In this document: piece by piece, positions 1 to 9,844 of the stretch | How the letters are laid out: the number at the start of each line of letters is the position of its first letter | Numbering within the stretch: position 1 is the stretch's first letter | DNA from: an uncultured Kineothrix sp. | Lineage (GTDB): Bacteria > Bacillota > Clostridia > Lachnospirales > Lachnospiraceae | Direction of reading: 5' to 3' | Assembly: GCA_910588855.1 (NCBI GenBank) | Contig: CAJUSR010000003.1 | Span: 1-64,000 of the forward strand | DNA: 64,000 nucleotides | Program-made: the position numbers and the translations under genes | The notes under the pieces: model-generated | The model's input: the letters and a program-made list of their open reading frames with translations, nothing else | Databases searched by the model: none | Told to the model about the DNA's origin: nothing

Positions 1-84
1 CAGTATCCCTGCTTTTTATTTATTCAGTTGTAACACATGTATTGTAATCCTACAGGGGAGGTGGGATAAATATAAAAACTAACA

Positions 85-114
85 TTGCAATCCATCAATC
101 ATATATGCTAAAAT
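85..114 (+). promoter_or_regulatory. candidate sigma-A promoter for the ABC flippase gene
   Basis: A TTGCAA hexamer at 85-90 and a TAAAAT hexamer at 109-114 are separated by 18 bases, in an AT-rich stretch about 57 bases before the GTG start at 171. The match is fair rather than perfect. Bases 1-84 show no convincing coding sequence on either strand. Confidence 0.45.
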
Positions 115-170
115 ATACTAATATTTTGCTGTTTTAGGTGTGCGGAAGAAATGGACAGAGGTAAACGTCA

Positions 171-1922
171 GTGGGAAAGATTCTTAAGAAGCTAAATGTT
201 TTATTGGATAAAAGACAAAAGAAGATTATGGTTTTTCTTGTGTTCGTGATGTTGGTAGGGGCGGCGTTGGAGCTTTTGGGTGTAGGGTTGATTTACCAGG
301 CGGCCGGAGTGATTACCGACCCGGATATATTGGAAAATAATGAGCTGCTTGCCGGAATTTACGATGGGCTTCATATGACCAGTATGACGCAGTTTTCCAT
401 GTTGATTATGGCAACGCTGATTGCTGTGTTTGCCATAAAGAACGGATACCTGTTTTTCCAGAATAAGCTGCAGTTTCAGTTTGTATATAGCAACCAATTT
501 GCCACATCCAGAAGGATGATGATTAATTTTATGCAGCGTCCGTATGAATATTATTTGAATGCGGATACTTCCGTTATCCAAAGGAGCATTACTTCCGATG
601 TGAATAATATGTATGGCCTTATTTTAAGCTTGCTGCAGCTTATCAGCGAGATTATCGTATTTATTTGTTTGACAGTTTATTGCTTAACCACGGATGTGGT
701 AATGACAGGAACGGTGGCGGCGCTTTTGATTGTAGTGCTGGTGATTATCAAATGTATTTTAAAGCCGATTATGAGGAAGGCGGGGGAAGAGAACCAGGAT
801 TTTTACAGCGGGCTGTATAAGTGGATTGACCAGTCTGTGATGGGGATTAAAGAAATCAAAGTGGCGAATAAGGAAAGCTACTTCATTAACGAATACTGCA
901 AATGCGGGGCAGGCTACGTGAACGCAGTGCAGAGGTATAATTTATATAACGCTACGCCAAGGCTATTGATTGAGACGGTGGCGATTGCAGGGATGATTTT
1001 GTATATGATGCTGCGGATTGGCCAGGGAACGGCGGTGACGGAGATTATGCCTCAGCTTCTTACGTTGGGGGTAGCGGCAATGCGTCTGATTCCCAGCGCA
1101 AACCGTATCAATAATTATTTGACATCCATTTCTTATTTTGAGCCGTTCTTCATGGGGGTTACGGATAACCTTCAAGAAGAGATACGGGATGAAAGCGTGA
1201 ATTACGATGAGGAAGCTTACCGGAAGAAGAAGCATGTGGAGAAGCTTCCGGTGAAGAAGGAAATTCTTTTAAAAGATATTACTTATAAATACCCCAATTC
1301 GGAAGTATTGATTTTTGACAAGGCCTCGATGTTGATTCCGGTAGGGAAATCGGTGGGTATCGTAGGAACGTCGGGAGCGGGGAAGACGACGGTGGTGGAT
1401 ATTATGCTGGGGCTTTTACGGCTACAGTCCGGTCAGATATTGGCAGATGGCGTGGAGGTACGGGAGCATTATGAATCGTGGCTGAAAAATATCGGTTATA
1501 TCCCCCAGACGATTTTTATGATTGATTCGACCATACGGCGAAATGTAGCTTTTGGCTGTGCGGGCGAAGATATTGATGACGGGAAGGTGTGGCAGGCGTT
1601 GAAAGAAGCGCAGCTGGATGAGTTTGTAAGGGGATTGCCGGAAGGGCTGGATACGGGCATCGGGGAACGGGGTATCCGTTTGTCGGGCGGGCAGCGGCAG
1701 AGGATAGGCATTGCCAGGGCGTTGTTTGAAGACCCGGAAGTGCTTGTACTGGATGAAGCCACTTCGGCATTGGACAACGATACGGAAGCGGCGATTATGG
1801 AGTCTATCAATCATCTCCACGGGCGTAAGACCTTGCTTATTATTGCCCATAGGCTGCAGACAATAGAAAAATGTGATATTGTTTACCGGGTGGAAGAGGG
1901 GCATGTGTCCAAAGTACGTTAA
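171..1922 (+). CDS. ABC transporter, permease-ATPase fusion; PglK/MsbA-like lipid-linked glycan flippase candidate
   Basis: The 583-residue half-transporter carries a membrane domain at about residues 15-320 (hydrophobic helices near 18-38, 74-95, 152-173, 176-197 and 265-285) and an ATPase domain from about 365. The ATPase shows Walker A GTSGAGKTT near 399, signature LSGGQRQRIGIARAL near 504 and Walker B VLVLDEATSALD near 525, so it should be catalytically intact. The start is a GTG with an AGAGG-like Shine-Dalgarno 9 bases upstream; the ATG at 151 is in another frame. Homologues of this form (PglK, MsbA) work as homodimers that flip lipid-linked oligosaccharides or lipids. At the head of a glycan locus, export of an undecaprenyl-PP-linked oligosaccharide is the likeliest job. 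A lipid or drug exporter cannot be excluded from sequence alone. Confidence 0.8.
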   Translation: MGKILKKLNVLLDKRQKKIMVFLVFVMLVGAALELLGVGLIYQAAGVITDPDILENNELLAGIYDGLHMTSMTQFSMLIMATLIAVFAIKNGYLFFQNKLQFQFVYSNQFATSRRMMINFMQRPYEYYLNADTSVIQRSITSDVNNMYGLILSLLQLISEIIVFICLTVYCLTTDVVMTGTVAALLIVVLVIIKCILKPIMRKAGEENQDFYSGLYKWIDQSVMGIKEIKVANKESYFINEYCKCGAGYVNAVQRYNLYNATPRLLIETVAIAGMILYMMLRIGQGTAVTEIMPQLLTLGVAAMRLIPSANRINNYLTSISYFEPFFMGVTDNLQEEIRDESVNYDEEAYRKKKHVEKLPVKKEILLKDITYKYPNSEVLIFDKASMLIPVGKSVGIVGTSGAGKTTVVDIMLGLLRLQSGQILADGVEVREHYESWLKNIGYIPQTIFMIDSTIRRNVAFGCAGEDIDDGKVWQALKEAQLDEFVRGLPEGLDTGIGERGIRLSGGQRQRIGIARALFEDPEVLVLDEATSALDNDTEAAIMESINHLHGRKTLLIIAHRLQTIEKCDIVYRVEEGHVSKVR

Positions 1923-1997
1923 AAAGGATAGTAAAAATATTGTTTATACGAAAGAGGCGGTTAGCCCGGCAAGGAAGAACAGATAAACAGTACGGAA

Positions 1998-2450
1998 ATG
2001 AGGAAAATAATGATAAAGTTTGCATGGGATATGTATAAAAAATATGAGGAGGCCGTCAATTATTTGTTTTTCGGGTTTCTTGCGTTTGTGGTGAATATGG
2101 CTGCCTATGCGTTGGCTGCATGGGTATTGCATGCCGATGACGAAAAAGTAGCATTGGTATTGATTGCCACATCTTTTGCCTGGGTGGTTGCGGTTTTGTT
2201 CGCCTATTGGACGAACCGCACTTTTGTATTTAAAAGCCAGGTGAAGGATAAAGGCGGCATTTGGAAAGAATTTTCCGCATTTGTGGGCGCAAGGGTTGTA
2301 ACCGGGGTGATGGAGCTTGCTATTATGTATGTTATGGTGGATTTGGCGGGGATTCATAATATGATTGCCAAATTCATATGTAATGTTGTGGTGATTGTTT
2401 CCAATTATATATTCAGCAAGCTTTTGATATTTAAAAATAGCAAGGGTTAA
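1998..2450 (+). CDS. GtrA-family small membrane protein, undecaprenyl-phosphate sugar flippase candidate
   Basis: A 150-residue, very hydrophobic protein with four predicted membrane helices and the GtrA features of an N-terminal NYLFFGFLAFVVN-type helix and the motif YWTNRTFVFKS in the middle loop. GtrA proteins are thought to flip undecaprenyl-phosphate-linked monosaccharides made by GtrB-type transferases, and a GtrB-like enzyme lies at 8378-9844 in the same run of genes. The ATG at 1998 is given, but an in-frame ATG at 2010 has a better placed GAGG motif and would shorten the protein by four residues. It probably belongs to a three-component decoration system with the downstream GtrB-like fusion and a GT-C protein. 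Confidence 0.8.
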   Translation: MRKIMIKFAWDMYKKYEEAVNYLFFGFLAFVVNMAAYALAAWVLHADDEKVALVLIATSFAWVVAVLFAYWTNRTFVFKSQVKDKGGIWKEFSAFVGARVVTGVMELAIMYVMVDLAGIHNMIAKFICNVVVIVSNYIFSKLLIFKNSKG

Positions 2451-2466
2451 GGGTCAGGTGAAATTT

Positions 2467-3594
2467 ATGGGGAAGGAAAGGTTTCCGGCGAGAAGGCAGG
2501 CAAATTATGAACTGCTTCGCATCATAGCCATGCTGATGGTTGTTACTCTACATTATTTGAATCATACGGGGATGCTGCTGACCGCAGGGGGCGAAGGGGG
2601 AACCAACCGCTTTCTGGGGATGCTGACAGAGTCCTTTTGCATTGTAGCCGTAAACGTTTATGTGTTAATTAGCGGCTATTTTTTAGTAGAAGCAGGGTTT
2701 AAGGTAAAAAGGATTCTTGTTTTGATTTGCCAGGTGTTTTTTTATTCGGCTGTAATACCTTTGATTATGATGGGTACAGGGATATTCATAAAGAGCGGGG
2801 AAGGCGGTTACAGGGCGCTGCAATATCTTTTGCCTCTTCAGACGGAACATTATTGGTTCGCTTCTTCTTATGTATTTCTGTACTTGTTTACCCCTGTGTT
2901 GAATACGGCAGTAAAAGCGATGAGCAAGAGGCAGATGCAAATTACGATAGCCGGATTGCTCTTGCTCTTTTGCGGGGAAAAAAGCATAGTGCCGGCGCCG
3001 CTGGCTATGGATAGGTTCGGCTATGACTTTGGCTGGTTTTTGTGCGTTTATCTTGTTGCGGCATATATCAGGCTTTATGGATGCCGATGGATGGAGGACG
3101 CAAGAAAGGCATGGGGAATTTATGTCGGCTCTGCTCTGGCGATTTTCGCCATAGGAACCGGTTCTTATGTGATTCACATCCGCACAGGACGTCTGACTTA
3201 TTATATGGATGTGCCTTACCATTATAATTTTATCCTGTGTCTGGTAGGGGCAGTAGCGTTGTTTGGGGCTTTTGGTCATATAAAGATTCCGGAAGGGAAA
3301 ATATCGGAATGGATATGTAAATTATCCCCGCTTACGTTTGGGGTATATCTATTCCATGAACATATTGACATCCGGAATGTATGGACCGGCTGGGTAGAAG
3401 ATTTCATAGGGCCGGTGGCCGGAGCCGGCATAGTCGGTTTCCTTTTTCACTTGGTGGCATCGGTTTTGATTGTTTATATTGCAGGAAGTTTTATTGACGC
3501 CATCAGGCTGAACATTTTCCGTTTTGCCGGAAGGTATCTGGCAAAGTGGAAAGGGGTTGTCTGGATAAACAAATTGGATAAAGAGTTCCGGTAA
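2467..3594 (+). CDS. acyltransferase family 3 membrane protein (O-acetyltransferase candidate)
   Basis: A 375-residue polytopic protein of the OafA/OafB/WecH acyltransferase-3 family: about ten hydrophobic helices, with the N-terminal pattern ANYELLRIIAMLMVVTLHY that holds the conserved Arg and His after helix 1. These enzymes move acetyl groups from the cytoplasm onto sugars of an exported glycan. I chose the ATG at 2467 because AGGTG lies 6 bases upstream; a GTG at 2458 would overlap that site. There is no SGNH domain fused to the C-terminus. The position between gtrA and a GT-C-like gene suggests O-acetylation of the same glycan. The acceptor is unknown. Confidence 0.8.
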   Translation: MGKERFPARRQANYELLRIIAMLMVVTLHYLNHTGMLLTAGGEGGTNRFLGMLTESFCIVAVNVYVLISGYFLVEAGFKVKRILVLICQVFFYSAVIPLIMMGTGIFIKSGEGGYRALQYLLPLQTEHYWFASSYVFLYLFTPVLNTAVKAMSKRQMQITIAGLLLLFCGEKSIVPAPLAMDRFGYDFGWFLCVYLVAAYIRLYGCRWMEDARKAWGIYVGSALAIFAIGTGSYVIHIRTGRLTYYMDVPYHYNFILCLVGAVALFGAFGHIKIPEGKISEWICKLSPLTFGVYLFHEHIDIRNVWTGWVEDFIGPVAGAGIVGFLFHLVASVLIVYIAGSFIDAIRLNIFRFAGRYLAKWKGVVWINKLDKEFR

Positions 3595-3608
3595 GAGGTT
3601 TTAATGCT

Positions 3609-5333
3609 ATGGAAATGATTGCGGCAGCGGACGGAAAACTGCATAAAGGAATGGGAGCTTTGCAAAAAATAATATTCCCTGCGATACTCCTTATTTATCC
3701 CCTGCTCCTTGTCCGTCAGGGAATTGATATTTCGGACACGACTTATTCGCTGGGATATTACCGTTTTATGGACGGGATGGATATTACATGGGTGTTGGCC
3801 ACCTATCTGGCAAATGTGGCAGGGGCGTTTTTGATGAAGCTTCCGATGGGGGATACCCTTCTTGGAATGAATATTTATACCGGGCTTTTGGCAGCGGCCA
3901 TTGCTTTGGTCTGCTATTATATCATGTCTAAATGGCTGCCTGCGTGGATGGTTTTTGCCGGGGAGGTAATTGCCCTTAGTTTATGCTGGTGCCCTACTAC
4001 CATATTATATAATTATCTGACATATTTCTTTTTTGCGGCAGGAAGCTTGTTGCTGTGTAAGGGTTTGTTGGAAAATAAAAACGGGTATTTGCTCTTGGCA
4101 GGGCTTTGCCTTGGATGGAATGTAATGGTGCGCTTCCCTAATTTGGCGGAAGCGGCGCTGATTGTGGTAGTCTGGTATAACGGATGGCTGAATAAGGATG
4201 CTTTGGCTGTGACGGCAAAACGGACGGGATGGTGCCTTGCCGGATATCTTGCTGGGCTTGGCAGCGTATTGCTGGTGATTGGATTTAAATATGGCGGCGG
4301 CGCATTTTTCGGCATGATGGAAAGCCTGTTTGGGATGACGGGGGAGGCTTCGGATTATACTTTGGCAAGCATGGTATTATCCACGGTTTCGGCTTATGTG
4401 GCTGGGCTTAAATGGATGGGATATATGGTTCCCTGCATTATTGCTGGATATCTTTTGTTTTATATTCGTAAAGGAAAGTACGAAGGGGCAAAAAAACTGC
4501 TTTATGGCGCAGGTATTCTAATCCTGCTCCGCTTTTACTGGGGGAGGGGGATGTTTTCCCTGCGGTATTATAACGAAGGCTGTGTATTCCAATGGATGAT
4601 GCTGTTTTTAATCCTTACCCTTATATGTTGTATAGCAGGGCTGGGAGGATTTGCGCCGGAAGGGAAAAAAGGGCGTGTGCTGGCGGCAGCAGCTTTGGTT
4701 ATCCTTTTGATTACTCCGCTTGGGAGCAATAATTATACGTATCAGAATATGAACAACCTGTTTTTCCTTGCGCCTTATACATTGTGGGTATGCTTCCATA
4801 TATGGCAAAGGACGAAGGGAGACAGCAGGCACTTTCCGTGGCAGGCTTTCATGGCGCTGATTCTCTTTATGACTTTGGTACAGGGGATTGGTTTCGGATG
4901 CAATTATGTATTCCGGGATGGGATATATGGGGAGGAGCGCAATAGTACGGTCGAAAACAGCCCTGTTTTAAAGGGGATGTATACGACGGAGGAAAATGCC
5001 GAAAGCCTTACGGAATTGATTGATTTCTGTGGGAAAAATGAGGTAGGGGTTAAGCCGGTTTTGTTGTGGGGGGATGCCCCGGGATTGAGTTATATTTTGG
5101 ATGTGCCTTCCGCTATTTTTACCACCTGGCCGGAAATACCCAGCAATACTTATGGAGCGTTGGATAAGGCGCTTCTGGAATTGGAATGGAATCCGGATAT
5201 TATCTTGCACAATGAGCCGGGGAAGGGTATAGTGGAAGGGGAGAAAATGGATTTGATTTTGGATTATATTGCTAAGAACCATTATATATGTATTTTTGAA
5301 AACAGTAGTTATAAAATATACAGAAAGAAATAG
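3609..5333 (+). CDS. polytopic membrane protein, GT-C-like glycosyltransferase candidate
   Basis: A 574-residue protein with about ten to twelve hydrophobic helices and a soluble C-terminal tail of roughly 130 residues. The first extracytoplasmic loop holds an Asp-rich stretch (DISDTTYSLGYYRFMDGMD) in the position where GT-C transferases carry their catalytic acidic motif. Such enzymes use polyprenyl-phosphate sugars outside the membrane. I do not recognise a named family, so the role is inferred from topology, the acidic loop and the neighbours: GtrA upstream and an RffA/GtrB pair downstream. It is one of several candidates (with 6463-8325 and 9828-11846) for the GtrC-like step of the decoration system. 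Confidence 0.55.
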   Translation: MEMIAAADGKLHKGMGALQKIIFPAILLIYPLLLVRQGIDISDTTYSLGYYRFMDGMDITWVLATYLANVAGAFLMKLPMGDTLLGMNIYTGLLAAAIALVCYYIMSKWLPAWMVFAGEVIALSLCWCPTTILYNYLTYFFFAAGSLLLCKGLLENKNGYLLLAGLCLGWNVMVRFPNLAEAALIVVVWYNGWLNKDALAVTAKRTGWCLAGYLAGLGSVLLVIGFKYGGGAFFGMMESLFGMTGEASDYTLASMVLSTVSAYVAGLKWMGYMVPCIIAGYLLFYIRKGKYEGAKKLLYGAGILILLRFYWGRGMFSLRYYNEGCVFQWMMLFLILTLICCIAGLGGFAPEGKKGRVLAAAALVILLITPLGSNNYTYQNMNNLFFLAPYTLWVCFHIWQRTKGDSRHFPWQAFMALILFMTLVQGIGFGCNYVFRDGIYGEERNSTVENSPVLKGMYTTEENAESLTELIDFCGKNEVGVKPVLLWGDAPGLSYILDVPSAIFTTWPEIPSNTYGALDKALLELEWNPDIILHNEPGKGIVEGEKMDLILDYIAKNHYICIFENSSYKIYRKK

Positions 5334-5342
5334 GTAAAGGCT

Positions 5343-6473
5343 ATGATTAATTTTAATGTTCCCCCTTTTACGGGAAAAGAAATGGAATATATGCGCCAGG
5401 CGGTGGAAAACCAAAAAATCTGCGGTGACGGTACGTTCACTCAAAAATGCAGCCAGTGGATAGAGGAGAAGACGAAAACAGCCAAATGCCTGCTTACCAC
5501 ATCTTGTACCCATGCGTTGGAAATGGCAGCGTTGCTGGCGGATATCCAGCCGGGGGATGAAGTCATTATGCCGTCTTATACGTTCGTTTCCACGGCAGAT
5601 GCATTTGTGCTGCGGGGGGCGAAAGCTGTTTTTGTAGATATACGACCGGACACAATGAATATTGACGAAAATTTGATAGAAGCGGCCATCACGGAGAAAA
5701 CCAAGGCCATTGCTGTCGTGCATTATGCGGGGGTAGGCTGTGAGATGGACAAGATTATGGAAATTGCAGGGCGGCATGGCCTGATTGTGGTTGAAGATGC
5801 GGCACAGGGTATGATGGCGTCCTATAAAGGGAAACCGCTGGGAACGATAGGGGATTTCGGCTGTTTTAGCTTCCATGAAACGAAAAACTACAGTATGGGC
5901 GAAGGCGGCGCATTGCTGATAGGGGATGGAAGCTATGTGGAGAAGGCGGAAATCTTCAGGGAAAAAGGAACGAATAGAAGCAAATATTTCAGGGGCCAGG
6001 TAGATAAATACCGTTGGATGAATTATGGCTCTTCCTATCTTCCCAGCGATATGAATGCGGCTTATTTGTATGCTCAATTGGAGCTGGCGGATGAAATCAA
6101 CGATACCCGCCTGGCAAGGTGGAACTGCTATTATGAGCGGCTAAAGCCTTTGGAAGAAAAGGGGGAGATAGAGCTGCCGGTTATTCCGGAAGGCTGTATC
6201 CACAACGGGCATATGTTTTATATCAAAGCAAAAGGTTTGGAAGAGAGGACAGCATTGATTCATTTTCTGAAAGAGAACGGAATATTGGCTGTTTTCCATT
6301 ATGTACCTCTGCATTCCGCTCCGGCAGGGATAAAGTTCGGGAGATTCCACGGGGAAGACAAGCATACGACAAAAGAAAGCGACAGGCTTTTGCGTCTTCC
6401 TATGTTTTATAAATTGACGGAGGAGGAAGTGTTGTATATTAGTGGCAAAGTAAAGGAATTTTATGGTGCTTAA
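5343..6473 (+). CDS. rffA: dTDP-4-amino-4,6-dideoxygalactose transaminase (RffA/WecE family)
   Basis: A 376-residue PLP-dependent sugar aminotransferase of the DegT/DnrJ/EryC1/StrS superfamily. The N-terminus VPPFTGKEMEYM, the segment KICGDGTFTQKC and the PLP-lysine region FHETKNYSMGEGG (Lys181) match the RffA/WecE subgroup, which converts dTDP-4-keto-6-deoxyglucose with glutamate to dTDP-4-amino-4,6-dideoxygalactose (Fuc4N). Length and start agree with the family. It ends 11 bases into the next gene. The substrate must come from RmlA/RmlB encoded elsewhere. The acetyltransferase domain fused to the GT at 8378 is the obvious candidate for the WecD-like N-acetylation step. A related 4-aminosugar stereochemistry cannot be excluded. 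Confidence 0.87.
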   Translation: MINFNVPPFTGKEMEYMRQAVENQKICGDGTFTQKCSQWIEEKTKTAKCLLTTSCTHALEMAALLADIQPGDEVIMPSYTFVSTADAFVLRGAKAVFVDIRPDTMNIDENLIEAAITEKTKAIAVVHYAGVGCEMDKIMEIAGRHGLIVVEDAAQGMMASYKGKPLGTIGDFGCFSFHETKNYSMGEGGALLIGDGSYVEKAEIFREKGTNRSKYFRGQVDKYRWMNYGSSYLPSDMNAAYLYAQLELADEINDTRLARWNCYYERLKPLEEKGEIELPVIPEGCIHNGHMFYIKAKGLEERTALIHFLKENGILAVFHYVPLHSAPAGIKFGRFHGEDKHTTKESDRLLRLPMFYKLTEEEVLYISGKVKEFYGA

Positions 6474-8325
6474 AGACTTTTATAAAAAGTATGAGAACTG
6501 TATAGTGGCTTTGGCATGGCTCCTGCTGCTTCTTCTGTTTGTGGGGATTCGGTATGATTATTATTATGATTTGAACGATGACGTGACGATTAAAGATTTG
6601 ATGGCGGGGGTGTATACCGGAGAACCGGAAGGGCATAATATACAGGTTTTGTATCCTTTGAGCCTTGCTGTCAGCCTGGTTTACCGGGTGTTTCCACGAA
6701 TGCCGGTATATGGGATATTTTTATGCCTGTGCCAGTATGGCTGCCTTTGGCTGATAGTAAAAAGGAGCTTGGGATTCTGCCAACGGACGTGGGGAAAAGT
6801 CTGCCTGGCAGGGGCAGAGTGGTTGATGGCAGTCGGCCTTTTTTTGGAACATTTGGTCTTTGTGCAGTATACTGTGGCTTCAGCCCTGCTTTCGGCAACA
6901 GCGGCTTTTTTGTTCGTTACGGCAAAAAAAGAGGACTCGGTCGGAAGCTTTATCAAAGCAAATGTGCCAAGCGTCCTTTTGGCTGTTTTATCTTTCCAAC
7001 TGCGGACGGAAATGATGGAATTGCTTCTTCCCCTTATTTGTGTGGCGGGCGTATATCGCTGGTGCAGGGAAGAGGAGATTTTTTCCAAAGAAAATTACAG
7101 GAAATATTTTGCCGTTTTCGGTATGATACTGGCCGGGATGGGGATTTCATGGGCAGCGAACCGAGTTGCTTTTTCCGGAAGCTGGCGACCTTACGTGGAA
7201 TTTTTTAACAGCAGGACGGAGCTGTATGATTTTCAGGGTATTCCCCCATATAACGGAAATGAGGAATTTTATCAAGGGCTGGGGATGGCAAAGAGCCAAC
7301 AATCTATGTTGTTGGAACAGTACAACTTCGGGTTGGATGACAGTCTGGATGCCTCTGTATTGGACAAGGTGGTGGAGTACCAGAACGGGATAAGGAAGGC
7401 ATCGGTACGGCTTGGGGATGGAATAAAAGAAAGCATAAAAGGATACCGGTACCGGATATTCCATAAGGAACCGTCCGGTTCCGGGCGGGCAGACGATTAT
7501 CCCTGGAACTATATGATGATTTTGGGGTATGTGGCTGTTTTTATAGCGGGAGTGGCCAAAAACGCGGGAAAAGGGAAGGCAGCAGCCTATCCTGTGGGGA
7601 AAACTATGGGATGCCTTATTTTTTTGTTTGCGGTCCGGACTGCGCTTTGGATGTTTATATTGGTTAGGGGAAGAGACCCGGTGCGGATTACCCATTCTTT
7701 ATATTTAATGGAATTGTGTATTTTAACGGCTATGCTTCAGGTAGAATGTGCCGGCGATGGGGAAGGCGGCGGATCTAAAAGGGCGGATAGCCGATGGATT
7801 GGAAAAATGGCAGGAAACAGGTACGCATTGTTTTTTTCCTTTGTGCTTATGATGACGGCAGGGCTTGCCATACCGGAGAAAGTAGCAGGGACCGATAAAG
7901 AGTTGGAGGACCGGGCAGCCGCCAATACTATATATGAAGGGATGAAGGCATATGGAAGGGAGCATAAAGGCTGCTTTTATTTTCAGGATGTATATTCGGC
8001 CGTATCCTATCCGTTAGAGCCTTATAAAGGAACGGCTTATTCGGAAAAAATGTTTGCCGGAGTGGATAATGGGCTGGCAAATTATGATATTATGGGAGGA
8101 TGGCTGGTCAAAAGCCCTTCCCAGAAAAAGAAGCTGGAATGCTTCGGGATATCATCAATGGCAGAGGGGCTTCTCTATCAGGATAATGTATATTGGATGG
8201 CGGAATTGGAAAAAGGCACGGACGGTATTTTGGCTTATTTTAAAGAACAGGGTATAGAGGCCAGGGCGGAACTGGAGGATGAAATTTGCGGGATTATCGG
8301 TGTGTATAAGTTAGAAGCAAAATAA
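6463..8325 (+). CDS. polytopic membrane protein, GT-C-like candidate
   Basis: A 620-residue membrane protein with about ten hydrophobic helices. Just after helix 1 the extracytoplasmic loop reads YYYDLNDDVTIKDLMAG, a paired-Asp motif typical of GT-C folds and of DUF6056-like proteins. A large soluble loop (about residues 245-340) and a C-terminal soluble domain follow. AAGGA lies just before the ATG, and the start overlaps the end of rffA by 11 bases, so the two are probably translationally coupled. The function is inferred: transfer of a polyprenyl-linked sugar, plausibly the Fuc4NAc made by its neighbours. No named family recognised with certainty. Confidence 0.55.
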   Translation: MVLKDFYKKYENCIVALAWLLLLLLFVGIRYDYYYDLNDDVTIKDLMAGVYTGEPEGHNIQVLYPLSLAVSLVYRVFPRMPVYGIFLCLCQYGCLWLIVKRSLGFCQRTWGKVCLAGAEWLMAVGLFLEHLVFVQYTVASALLSATAAFLFVTAKKEDSVGSFIKANVPSVLLAVLSFQLRTEMMELLLPLICVAGVYRWCREEEIFSKENYRKYFAVFGMILAGMGISWAANRVAFSGSWRPYVEFFNSRTELYDFQGIPPYNGNEEFYQGLGMAKSQQSMLLEQYNFGLDDSLDASVLDKVVEYQNGIRKASVRLGDGIKESIKGYRYRIFHKEPSGSGRADDYPWNYMMILGYVAVFIAGVAKNAGKGKAAAYPVGKTMGCLIFLFAVRTALWMFILVRGRDPVRITHSLYLMELCILTAMLQVECAGDGEGGGSKRADSRWIGKMAGNRYALFFSFVLMMTAGLAIPEKVAGTDKELEDRAAANTIYEGMKAYGREHKGCFYFQDVYSAVSYPLEPYKGTAYSEKMFAGVDNGLANYDIMGGWLVKSPSQKKKLECFGISSMAEGLLYQDNVYWMAELEKGTDGILAYFKEQGIEARAELEDEICGIIGVYKLEAK

Positions 8326-8377
8326 ATGATAATCAATGCATGAGCCAGAAAGCGGCGCAAGGGCATGGAGGATAGGT

Positions 8378-9844
8378 ATGGGGATAGTCAGGTTAGAAGG
8401 GGAAAAGATTCTACTAAGGCAAATGACGTATGAAGATACGGACAAGATAGTGGAATGGCGCAACAATGAGAGGGTGAGGAGCCACTTTATTTATCGGGAA
8501 AATTTTACGCCTGAGGGCCATCATCATTGGATAGAATCCATGATTCATACGGGAAAGGCAGTGCAGTTTATTATTTGTGAAAAATGTGGTATACGTCCGG
8601 TAGGAAGCGTGTATTTCCGGGATATCGACAGGGTAAAAAAAGAGGCGGAATATGGTATTTTCCTGGGAGAGGACGATGCGGCAGGGAAAGGCTATGGCAC
8701 GGAAGCCGCGAAACTGGCGGTGGAATATGCATTTTCCCAAATGGGATTAAAGAGACTGGTGCTGCGGGTGTTCACGGATAACGAAGCGGCCATAAGAAGC
8801 TATGAAACAGCCGGTTTTGTCAGGGAGGCTGTTTTGGAAAATGTAGAATGTTCCGATGGGGAAAGGAAGGATATGTTTTTTATGTCTATGGAAAAGGAAA
8901 AACGAATTAGTTTTGTCATTCCTTGTTACCGCTCGGAAATAACATTGCCGAAAGTGGTGAAGGAGATTAAAGAGACGCTGCATCGGATGAAAGAGCAGGG
9001 GAAATCCTATGATTATGAAATTATCCTTGTCAATGATTGTTCGCCGGATGATACCTTTGCCGTTATTCAGAGGCTTTGCGGGGAGGATAAGAAGATAAAA
9101 GGGGTCAATCTGGCAAGAAACTTTGGCCAGCATGCGGCGTTGATGGCCGGTTTCCATCAAGTGAATGGGGATGTGGTTGTTTGCCTGGATGATGACGGGC
9201 AGACGCCGGCGGATGAGGTGGACAAACTGCTGGAAGAGATTGACAACGGTTCCGATGTGGTATATGCCAAATATGAGCATAAGAAGCATTCCGCGTTCCG
9301 CAATTTTGGAAGCTGGGTAAATGAGGAGATGGCGAGGATTATGTTGGGGAAGCCAAGGGAATTGTATGTTTCCAGTTATTTTGCGGCAAAGCGGTTTGTT
9401 GTGGAAGAGATGAAAAAATATACCAACGCTTATCCCTACGTAATTGGTTTGGTATTGCGCACTACAAAAAGAATCAGCAATGTATCAGTCTGCCATAGAG
9501 AGAGGGAAATCGGCTCCTCTGGCTATACGTTCGGGAAACTTCTGGGGTTGTGGTTTAATGGGTTTACGGCTTTTAGCGTGAAGCCTTTGCGTATGGCTAC
9601 CGCTGTGGGGTGTATGTGTTCTGTCTGCGGCTTCTTATATGGTATTTACACGGTGATTAAAAAGCTGGTAAATCCGAATGTGCCTATGGGCTTTAGCTCC
9701 CTTATGGCAGCAATTGTTTTTATGGGCGGTATGATGATGATGATGCTTGGGCTGGTAGGGGAATATATAGGAAGGATGTATATTTCCATGAACAATTCCC
9801 CCCAGTTTGTAATCAGGGAAACGATAAATGAAGAAGAATGGTAA
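8378..9844 (+). CDS. GNAT N-acetyltransferase fused to a GtrB/DPM1-like polyprenyl-phosphate glycosyltransferase
   Basis: A 488-residue two-domain protein. Residues 1-172 are a RimJ/RimL-like GNAT acetyltransferase (LRQMTYEDTDKIVEWRNNE at the N-terminus, acetyl-CoA loop GKGYGTEAAKLAVEYAF, then NEAAIRSYETAGFVREA). From about 175 a GT2 domain begins (ISFVIPCYRSE, NDCSPDDTF, acidic motif CLDDDGQTP), ending in two membrane helices and EYIGRMYISMNNSPQFVI, as in GtrB/ArnC-type undecaprenyl-phosphate transferases. The start at 8378 is chosen over an in-frame ATG at 8336 because a GGAGG lies 6 bases before it and the GNAT domain begins right there. With rffA upstream, the simplest model is that it acetylates dTDP-Fuc4N and then transfers Fuc4NAc to undecaprenyl phosphate. 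The product identity is inference. Confidence 0.85.
   Translation: MGIVRLEGEKILLRQMTYEDTDKIVEWRNNERVRSHFIYRENFTPEGHHHWIESMIHTGKAVQFIICEKCGIRPVGSVYFRDIDRVKKEAEYGIFLGEDDAAGKGYGTEAAKLAVEYAFSQMGLKRLVLRVFTDNEAAIRSYETAGFVREAVLENVECSDGERKDMFFMSMEKEKRISFVIPCYRSEITLPKVVKEIKETLHRMKEQGKSYDYEIILVNDCSPDDTFAVIQRLCGEDKKIKGVNLARNFGQHAALMAGFHQVNGDVVVCLDDDGQTPADEVDKLLEEIDNGSDVVYAKYEHKKHSAFRNFGSWVNEEMARIMLGKPRELYVSSYFAAKRFVVEEMKKYTNAYPYVIGLVLRTTKRISNVSVCHREREIGSSGYTFGKLLGLWFNGFTAFSVKPLRMATAVGCMCSVCGFLYGIYTVIKKLVNPNVPMGFSSLMAAIVFMGGMMMMMLGLVGEYIGRMYISMNNSPQFVIRETINEEEW

Noticed and set aside
4968..6077. Long minus-strand open frame opposite rffA (369 codons)
   Set aside because: It has no domain-like content and lies antisense to a clearly conserved aminotransferase and the end of a membrane protein gene; its openness follows from codon bias of the plus strand.
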